A stretch of 64,000 nucleotides of DNA from Neoceratodus forsteri (Eukaryota > Chordata > Ceratodontiformes > Ceratodontidae): assembly GCA_016271365.2 (NCBI GenBank), contig CM057456.1, positions 613,681,501-613,745,500 of the forward strand, given 5' to 3'. How positions within the stretch are numbered: the first letter of the stretch is position 1; every line of letters starts with the position of its first letter. The notes below the pieces were generated by a model that was given only the letters and a program-made list of their open reading frames with translations, made no database searches and was not told the DNA's origin. Positions 56,825-64,000 of the stretch are shown here, piece after piece. The position numbers and the translations under genes were made by a program.

Positions 56825-57438
56825 TTTAGACGGAACCAATAAAAAATGAAACCGCTAAATAGTTTTGAAAATGTAAGTAATATTTTGCAGTTGAGGTCGG
56901 TTCCGGAACTGATGAGAACCGGGAACTGCAGAAAAAATGAACCAAGGTTATCGGTTCAGTAACCGATAAAAGCAGTTACTAAAATAAAAGTTTTTAGACA
57001 AAAATAAACTAAAGTAACAAGAGTTTTTTTAGTCAGAAAACTCCGATATAAGCTAAAATAACTCAGTTCCACACCGATAATACCGAACCAGAAGGAACCG
57101 ATAAAAGTAAAATTTTAACACTAAAACTACGGTTTAACTAGAAATACAATAAGTATAAGGCAGCAAATGAAAGGAAAAATATACTTATATGTTTTTATAA
57201 GTTTCTTCACGTTAGAGACAGAAGTTGAGGAGAGGAACTCCGAGTGTCTAGACCTGACAGGTGGAGAGGGAAATCTGAGGGGTTTAGAACTAAGGCAGTT
57301 AGTTCAAGGCAGCATTCGAAAAGTTGTCATGTGCAAAAAGTTCCATCATTTGCATGTATGTTCCATTCTCTCTGGGCAGTTCTGTCTTAAAGGGTCACTG
57401 CAGAAGTTACGAATATCTGAGTATTACTGGGGTTAGAA

Positions 57439-57525
57439 TTCCTCCCACCCAAAATGGACCCTAGGTACCGTGGGTGGAACAGACTGACTTTGACATGGTA
57501 CCAGGCATTGGCGTGCGATGAAAAA
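57439..57525 (+). mobile_element. LINE L1a fragment 4
   Basis: About 29 codons, FLPPKMDPRYRGWNRLTLTW then YQALACDEK, that continue the L1 frame interrupted by D8 at 47,720 and lead to the frame resuming at 61,794 beyond D9. Its shortness between two DIRS insertions is the main reason it can be missed. Confidence 0.75.
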
Positions 57526-58474
57526 TGAAAATTACGTACCTACCGTAATTATGAGCTTTCTGTGCATCTTCACCATTCATCACCTTTGGGTATATGGCCG
57601 GAGTTCATGACCCCGCGGAAGCTGTTTTTTTTTTTGCGGTAGGCGGAGCTGCCGCACCATCAGCACCACCCTCGAGGCCGACGCACTGCATGGCGCTGGC
57701 AGGTTGGCCATTAGGCATTCTCAACTCCGCCTGCCTACCAGTTCTGAGTCGCCGGAGAGGCAAGAGGATGGGAGTGGAGAGTGGGACAAGGAAGTCCAAG
57801 AGACAGAAAAGGGAAAAGATGTATAAACTAAAAGGAGAAATAACGACTGAGAGAACAGAAGAAGAAGAAGAAAAGTCGGAAACTAGAGGGATTGGGAAGG
57901 GGCCCCAATCTCTGGAAATAGAAGAGGGAGGAAGGGTGGGATAAGGATTTTAGGGATTAGGATGAGGATGTGAGGGGAGAAAAGGTTAAACCACACCCTG
58001 GACCTTGGTCCATCTCCGGACAGTATAGGAACTGCAAGGAGTAGCCAAAAAGCTTCTTGCCAGAATTCAAGGCACAGAATCACTGACAAACTCCATTGGA
58101 GCAGAATCAGCTATTCTGGAAGAAGGACAGGACACAGGGAATTATCACCTTCTCAAGAAAAGATTTTGGTGAAAAACGAAAAAAATTTTATTTTTTTTTA
58201 ATAATAAGGATATGCCCAAGGACAAGGAAAATAAGATGGACGGGAACAAGGAAGAGGAGAGAATGGAGGGCAACTGCCAACTCCCACCCTACAGGAGTGG
58301 AGCTAGCGCACTGGAAAAGGGAGTGCCCCCCATGCTGATCACTCTCCCCAGAACATTATCCCTCTATGTGCCCCTGGCTACCCCACTCCTGACAAAGAAA
58401 GGGAGGGGGGCTGGGCAAAGAGAGGGAGGGGGACCCAGAGACTGAGGCTCCAGGGGGATGGAGGGTGGGATTGT

Positions 58475-58575
58475 GGTGAATGGTGAAGATACACAGAAAG
58501 ATCATAATTACAGTAGGTACATAATTTTCATATCTTATCTGTGTCGGTCTTCACCATTCTTCACCTTTGGGTGAG
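58475..58575. repeat. Internal complementary region of D9
   Basis: GTGAATGGTGAAGATACACA through GTAGGTACATAATTTTCAT complements the D9 left end, and ATCTTATCTGTGTCGG followed by TCTTCACCATTC complements the right end. The join is CAT/ATC, with AT shared. Confidence 0.75.
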
Positions 58576-58789
58576 TGCTGAGCCCCCAAAGGATTTCTTT
58601 AACCCTAAGGACAGAGTGTCCTTAGCTCTCAGTGTGACACACTAAGAGGAGAACCTTCAGGGCCTGGAGAGGCCGAGTAGGGAAAGTGAGACAGGGACCC
58701 CTGGAGGGGCAGGAAGTTGCCCCTACAAACGCCGTCTTGCTCTACGGGAGAAGAGATAGGTTCTCTGGTGAGCGGAGTTAATCACCCTA

Positions 58790-61375
58790 CATCAGGCCAA
58801 GGGTGACAACCGGGAAAGACGCAGCCATGCCATCCGCCTAGTGCAGATTGCTGTCCCTACGACCCTGGTAGCTACCTTGCTGGCATCATAGGATGCCCTC
58901 GCTTGGTGCCTTGATAGCTCCAGGCCACATGCAGAGAGTGCAATGACTTGTCTGGTTTGCTCCGTGTCAGGCAACAAGGTTAGAAGCCAACCTAGCCTGG
59001 ACCACAAGAACCTGTCATAGGCTGCATAGTGGGCCTGATGTGCTAAAATAGAGAAAGCAGCAACCTTGCTGAGTAGAAAGTCCCCCCCCCAAAAAAAGAA
59101 ATCAAAGTCCAAGGAATCTTCGTCTGGGGGCCGGTCACGGTGAAGGGCGTGAAGCCCATCAGGAGTATCCAGGTGTGTCAGTTCTGACTGAGGCTGAGGC
59201 ATAGAACCTGGATGGGAGTGTGCAATACCTCTGGTAGAGATCCCTGGGGGCAGGAACTCCAGAAAAAGGTCTCTGCCAGGAATGCAACGACGCCTCCCTA
59301 AAGAGAGCAGGCCAGGGGGGCACCACAAGGGTGTCCTCAATGAAGTCACCCAAAAAGGCATGCGCTGAGTGCTCTGGATTGCTCAAAGTGGCAGGGGTGA
59401 GGTGCAAGTCCTCCAACATCCTCACGAGGAAACGCTGATACTCTGCGAGATCAGCGGCTGGAGAGATGTGGACAGAAGGCTCCTCTCCCCCAGAAGAGGG
59501 GGATGAAGAGTTGGAGGAAGCCAACTGTTCAGAGGGTGGCTGCTCAGGGGAGGTTGAAAAACCTGTCTGTCCAATGCCCTGACGTAAGCGGGGAACCAAG
59601 CAGCCACAGCCCTGAACTGCTTCCAGGAGAGAGGCCTGGAAAGACCAAGGTTGTCTGGGAGTGCAGGAGAATGTGGCAGAGGGATGGGGACAGAGTAGAG
59701 AAAAGAAGTCGGCTGACGTCCACCTGGGCTAGGGAGCGGACCAGGAGCACCCGAAGAAGAAGGTACTCCGGAAGACTCCACAGCCGACAGCTGAACAACC
59801 ATTTTGGTACTGCCTTGGCTGTGCCCAGAAGAATCCCCCCCCAGTGAGGTGACAGGGCCGTATAGGTCCAGAAGGATGGTCCCCTACCTCAAAAGAATGA
59901 GGCTCTCTCAAAGAGAGTGAGAAGGAAGAGCGGAGCTCCACACTGCGGCTTCTCCCAGAGCCCAGATGGGCCCCAGAAAAAGGTCGCCACTCAGACCCCA
60001 TGCCCCTCGACCCCTCAGAATCTGAGAGAGCCCTCCTCCTCAAGAGGGCCAGCCTAGGTAGCTGACAGCCCTGGTCAGCACCTGAAGGAGCCACCCAAGG
60101 CTCAGTACCCTTCCCTCCCGTAGGTGCTCTGATTGGCCCCAAAGTTGGGCGATCCAGGAATACCACACAAGGGGGTACCACTGCTGAGGGGTCAGTGAAC
60201 CCACCAAGGCCAGGCTGCAGAGCAATGGTGGCCTGCACCACTGCCTACTGGTCAGCACCTCTGACCCCAGTCTCGGCAGCCACTGACCTCACCTCAGAAG
60301 GGGGTCTGACTCCGGTTTGTCGAGGACACTACAGGGCTGCCCACACCAGCAGCCAACTCCAAGGAGTCAGACTGCTCACCTGACTCAGAGGCCGCCTCCG
60401 CCTCCGAAGAAGTAGAGACCGAGGCCCTGTGCCAGACCGTAGGAGGGCACCCGCTGCCATCCTTGCCAAACGGGGTGCCAGAAATGGAGACCGCGCCAGA
60501 GCCAGTGCACCCTGCAGCACCTTGAATGGAATCCGAAGAGGATACGGCTCCAGCCCGAACAGTAGCCTCTGAGTCGGAACTTGTCACAGCGCCGCGAACG
60601 GCACCGAGGGCAGAGGCGGCGCCTACGATGGCACTGACAACGGATTCTGAAGCTCCCACGGCGCCGAGCCCAGAGCTGGACACGGCGCATGCTCAACCTC
60701 AGCACCGCGAATGGTGCTGAGGTGAGAAGAAAAGGATGGCGCCGTAGAGCCTCCCACGGTGCCGCTAGCAGTATCGGCGCCGTGAACGGCGCTGACAGCA
60801 GCCGTGGCACCAAGTGACGAACCAGCGCTGCCAATGGCCTTGTCAGGGCTCATGGCGCCACAAACAGCACTGAGGCCCAAAATGGTGCCGAGCACAGCGC
60901 CAACCCGGGCCTTGCGAACCACGGGTCCAACACCGGGGGAGCCTTCACCCCCGAAGGGGCGATTGCCATGGCAGCACCTTCTGCCCCCCCAAAAGGAGCG
61001 GACTGGGCCTCCTGCACCGCGGAAGGAGCCTCGGCGAGAGCCTGGCTACTAAAAGCTGAGGCTCCCTCCTCCTCGGTCCATATTGAACCGGGAGGGGACC
61101 CGGAGGAAAGGCCGAGAGTACGTGGCTTGGCCTGACGAGTGCGCACCCGACCCCCCGAAAGTCGGCGGAGCTTGCCCCACTTTCCACACATGTTGTTCGA
61201 TGACCTGGCGGTCCATGGAGAAACAGGCATCGCACAAATCCATGTCGTGAAGCGGGCCAAGACACATAAAGCAACGGTCATGCTGGTCGGTGATGGAAAA
61301 TTTACGGCTGCAAGGGCACCGTCGCATGGGGGGGCCGTCCTGTCTTCGAAATCTTCTTGCCCCCAACCCAGACAT
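58790..61375 (-). pseudogene. DIRS-like gag of D9, multiply frameshifted
   Basis: MSGLGARRFRRQDGPPMRR at 61,375 opens into CPCSRKFSITDQHDRCFMCL and HDMDLCDAC, the same Cys/His spacing as other DIRS gags. A long Ala/Ser/Gly-rich middle (60,290-60,920) follows. The C-terminal block AHYAAYDRFLWSRLGWLLTL, YDASKVATRVVGTAICTRRM, AWLRLSRLSPLA near 58,795 parallels the RVMATSVALRRMAWLR block of family A. At least four frame changes. Confidence 0.65.
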
Positions 61376-61793
61376 GACCTACAAGGAAAAATACACCAAA
61401 AACAGACTCAATATGGCAAAGAATAAAATAATTGGAAAGGCCTTACCAAGCGACGTCGAGAAAGGCGACTAGAACCAGCAGGGAAAGAAGCCGACTGACT
61501 GCGGCACGGAAAGAATGGTCAATGGAGTAGAAAACTTTTTACTGCGTAGGTAGTAGGCCTGAAAGTTCTCTGGAGCTTCCCACGAGGCAACCTCGAAGAA
61601 TTGGCAGACAGACAGAGTCAACAACGCCTAATGGCCAACCCGCGAGTGCCACGCAATGCGTCGGCCTCGGGGGCAGCGCTGATGTTGCGTCAGCTCCGCC
61701 TACAAAAAAAAAAAAAAAAGAGCTCCCGTGGAGTCATGACCTCCAGCCATATACCCAAAGGTGATGAATGGTGAAGATTGACACGGATAAGAT

Positions 61794-63085
61794 CTGTGTA
61801 TTATTTCCTAAGCTTAAAGATCAATACGGACTGTCTAAACAAGACTTCTTTTGGTTCCCCCAAATGAGACACTACCTCATTTCCTGTAACCAGATACCTA
61901 AAGTGAGCAGGGAGCTTACGGACCTGGAAAGCTTTTTGTACTGGGTGGCTATGTTGGTAGGAAGAAGGAGGACAGTGTCAAGGGTATATAAGACACTACA
62001 AGGCTCTGCCATCCAGAAACACAGAACATGTACCTCCAGTGAGAAGAGGAATTGGGCACTCCATCTCTAGGGAAAAATGGACATAGATGTGGGAAAGGGG
62101 CTGGCGAGTCACAATATCTCCCAGTTGGAGAGAGTTCTGATGGAAATGTGTTTCCTGTTTCTTCCACACCCCCATCATAATGCAACATTGTGGCTCAGAA
62201 GGTTCTAACTTGTGCTGGAGGGGCTGTGGCAAGGTGGGATTGCCTTATAATATATTTTGGGAATGCCCAGAAATTCGGTTATATTGCCAGCTGCTACATA
62301 AAGAGCTGTGTAAAATATAGTCAGACTCTGTCCCCTTCACTTTTAAAAACGTGGCATTGGGGATCAAAACAGGGGAGGTAGGGAACAAGCAGCAATAACA
62401 CCTATTGAGAATACTGTACACAGCAGCCCTCAGGGGTATTACTTCCCACTGGCTACAGAGAGCAACCCCCACACCAGACTCCTGGAAATAGTAAGCGGCA
62501 GACATAATTCAGATGGAATGCCTAACAGCTACCTTATGGCTTACAACTAAAATGCACACAGGTCTCTAGTTGCAATGGGTGTCAATCCAGACCACTGCCT
62601 GTACCAGCCCCACACAGAGGTAAAAAGGCTGGCAGGACTGGGTGAGAGAACATGTTACCTGATGTGAAAGGACCATGGGTGAATCTCCCAGGCAAAGATA
62701 AACAAGTCAAAAAGAAACCTGTACGGGACTGTTCATAGAACTGCAGAAGAATTGTCCAGAATAACACTAGTCATATATGTTCAGCCACAGTGGGCTAGTT
62801 CATTAAGAAGTTAACCTATTCAGACTGAGTTGGTCAGCTTGTACAAAGTATCGTAGGAAAATAAAGGAAGTCATATTTTCTAGACAGAAGACACTTTGCT
62901 TTAGAAATGATGCATGTGAGTAGTACTGGAATTTAATTCTTCTCTGTTTTGTTTACTTTTTGATCTAAGTAAACCAGTAGAGGGAAGGGACTGTCTGAAC
63001 TCTGCACCAGAATATTCACATGTATCATTGACATCTTTAACTCAATAAAGCAGAGTTTAAAAAAAAAAAAGAAAAGAAAAGGAAA
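61794..63085 (+). mobile_element. LINE L1a fragment 5 (ORF2 C-terminus, 3' UTR, poly-A)
   Basis: ICVLFPKLKDQYGLSKQDFF and FPQMRHYLISCNQIPKVSRE resume the L1 frame. CWRGCGKVGLPYNIFWECPE (about 62,212-62,270, one stop/shift) is the C-terminal Cys motif. The 3' end has AATAAAGCAGAG and then an A-rich tail at 63,058-63,085. D10 begins in that tail. Confidence 0.82.
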
Positions 63086-63144
63086 ATAGATTACTCACCT
63101 GTAACCATAGTTCTAGGAGTGGTATCTAGTTCACATCTACATAA

Positions 63145-63605
63145 GGGTTTCGTTCACCGGAGCTGCACCGCAGGTCGTGAGGGCTGGAAGAGCCTGCCCT
63201 CCCCTGGACTTGACTCAGGGGTTCGCCCCCCGGACTGCTGTAGTTACAGGGGTTTCGTTCACCGGAGCTGCACCGAGGGTCGTGAGGGCTGGAAGAGCCT
63301 GCCCTCCCCTGGACTTGACTCTGGGATCGCCCCCCCCCCGGACTGCTGTAGTTACAGGGGTTTCGTTCACCGAAGCTGCACCGTGGGTCATGAGGGCTGG
63401 AAGAGCCTGCCCTCCCCTGGACTTGACTGGGGGTTCGCCCCCACCCCCGGACTGCTGTAGTTACAGGGGTTGCTCACCAAAGCTGCACATGAGTCATGAG
63501 GGGCTGGAAGAGCCTGCCCTTCCCTGGACTTGACTCGGGGATCGCCCCCCAACCCCCAGACTGCTGTAGGTATGAATTTGAGCACACAGGAGCAGCACCA
63601 GGCTC
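63145..63605. repeat. Tandem repeat, ~107-base unit, 4-5 copies
   Basis: Unit starts at about 63,145, 63,250, 63,358 and 63,466, with a decayed fifth near 63,570. Each contains TTTCGTTCACCGGAGCTGCA, GGGCTGGAAGAGCCTGCCC and GGACTGCTGTAGTTACAGG. Plus-strand frames across it are periodic by-products of the repeat. Confidence 0.9.
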
Positions 63606-63775
63606 TTGAACAAGGCGTGCTGTTTTGGCGCCAAACCCCATTTTAAATCTGGACTTGAACAAAGGACCTTGTGATTCCAAAACCTCACATGCGCCTTAAG
63701 AGTCGGTGCAGCACTGAAGATAGTTTTTCTCAAGTATTTTTCTGCTGCATTTATATATACAATTCCTTGTGTATA

Positions 63776-64000
63776 ATCAAGTTTCCTTAAGAGTATTTTC
63801 ACAGTTATTATAATCCTACAGCTGCCTTTATTTTAAATTAATCAAGTTTCCTTAAGAGTAATTTCACAGTTAGTGATATCCTACAGTTGCCTTTAGTCGA
63901 AAGCTTCATTAATTCACAGATAGTGTAATCCTACAGTTGCCTTTCTCTGAAATTAATCAAGCTTCCATAAGAGTAAATTCACAGTTAGTGAAATCCTACA
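63776..64000. repeat. Second tandem repeat, ~55-64-base unit
   Basis: ATCAAGTTTCCTTAAGAGTA, TTTCACAGTTA and ATCCTACAGTTGCCTTT recur at about 63,777, 63,841, 63,905 and 63,956, running to the window end. Confidence 0.85.

Larger units (their letters stand above)
47720..57438 (-). mobile_element. DIRS element D8 (family B), internally deleted and carrying L1b
   Basis: Left end GAAGAAAAAATTACTCACC (from 47,720) and right end with CTGAGTATTACTGGGGTTAGAA (GAA 57,436-57,438), family-B type like D2. Only ~35 bases of the left end and the gag/leader end survive: RT, RNase H and recombinase are absent. L1b (47,755 to ~56,215) lies between the two parts. L1a coding resumes in frame right after 57,438. 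Confidence 0.7.
57526..61793 (-). mobile_element. DIRS-like gag-only element D9
   Basis: 4,268 bases with inverted ends of at least 200 bases: CACCATTCATCACCTTTGGG near 57,570, and its complement near 61,760. An ICR lies at ~58,475-58,575. Only a gag-type coding region is present; no RT, RNase H or recombinase. It is more GC-rich than families A and B. It is inserted in L1a without target duplication beyond AT. It would depend on an autonomous relative for movement. Confidence 0.75.
63082..64000 (-). mobile_element. DIRS-type terminal region D10 (continues past window)
   Basis: Left end GAAAATAGATTACTCACC (GAA at 63,082-63,084) closely matches the family-A left end GAAAAAATTACTCACC but then diverges (TGTAACCATAGTTCTAGG). 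The ICR and coding regions would lie further right. Orientation is inferred from the matching terminus. Confidence 0.5.

Noticed and set aside
57594..57944. 116-codon plus-strand frame with acidic/Lys-rich tail
   Set aside because: It is inside the D9 left terminal region, where no coding region is expected; no family signature.
63119..63533. Repetitive plus-strand protein (GFVHRSC...GWKSLPSPGLD repeats)
   Set aside because: The periodicity follows the 107-base tandem DNA repeat, and two phases are equally open.
63145..64000. CRISPR-like regular spacing
   Set aside because: Units are contiguous tandem repeats without unique spacers, in a vertebrate repeat context.

Overview
This window looks like intergenic or intronic DNA from a large, repeat-rich vertebrate genome. 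Tyrosine-recombinase (DIRS) retrotransposons, L1, L2-like and CR1-like LINEs, a tRNA-derived SINE family and small DNA transposons account for most of the bases. There are no operons, ribosome-binding sites or prokaryotic genes, and no host protein-coding gene could be recognised. The combination of abundant DIRS and L1 elements with a CR1 ending in TATGTTTC suggests a tetrapod, perhaps an amphibian such as a caecilian. That is an inference from repeat content only, with low confidence.

Layout. 1-18,062 is a nest of DIRS elements, all on the minus strand. A host DIRS (H) is split by D1 (ends 2,742) and by two adjoining insertions, D2 (5,224-10,954) and D3 (10,955-16,638). 18,063-24,489 is mostly unassigned DNA holding two hAT-like elements and SINE S2. 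24,490-30,171 is D4, the best-preserved DIRS, with an uninterrupted 535-residue gag. 30,172-33,690 holds a DIRS relict (D5), an LTR-like relict and a MITE. 33,691-36,558 is SINE S3 followed by a CR1 LINE. 36,559-40,400 holds DIRS D6 (mostly deleted), SINEs S4 and S5 and the first piece of LINE L1a. 40,401-45,906 is D7. 46,249-63,085 is the deeper part of L1a, broken by MITE M5, by D8 (which contains L1b, which contains an L2-like LINE) and by D9, a gag-only DIRS. 63,082 onward is the start of D10, whose terminal region carries two tandem arrays.

Each DIRS follows the same plan on the minus strand: gag with a Cys/His module, then reverse transcriptase (YLDD), RNase H, a methyltransferase-like stretch, and a tyrosine recombinase with R, H-x-x-R and Y. 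Inverted terminal repeats flank the element. An internal complementary region (ICR) near the recombinase end carries the complement of both outer ends joined together. The known DIRS model is that the ICR templates a circular DNA which the recombinase integrates without a staggered-cut duplication. Here the termini almost all fall on GAA, and L1a reading frames crossing two insertions show the empty-site sequence directly.

The most notable observations are the GAA (or AT) crossover cores, dense GAACCG/CGGTTC hexamers at the 5' end of several DIRS families, a conserved overlap of methyltransferase-like and recombinase frames, a gag-only DIRS with its own ICR, and a degenerate 2A-like motif in the L2-like LINE. 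All coordinates at element edges are read by eye and may be off by a few bases.
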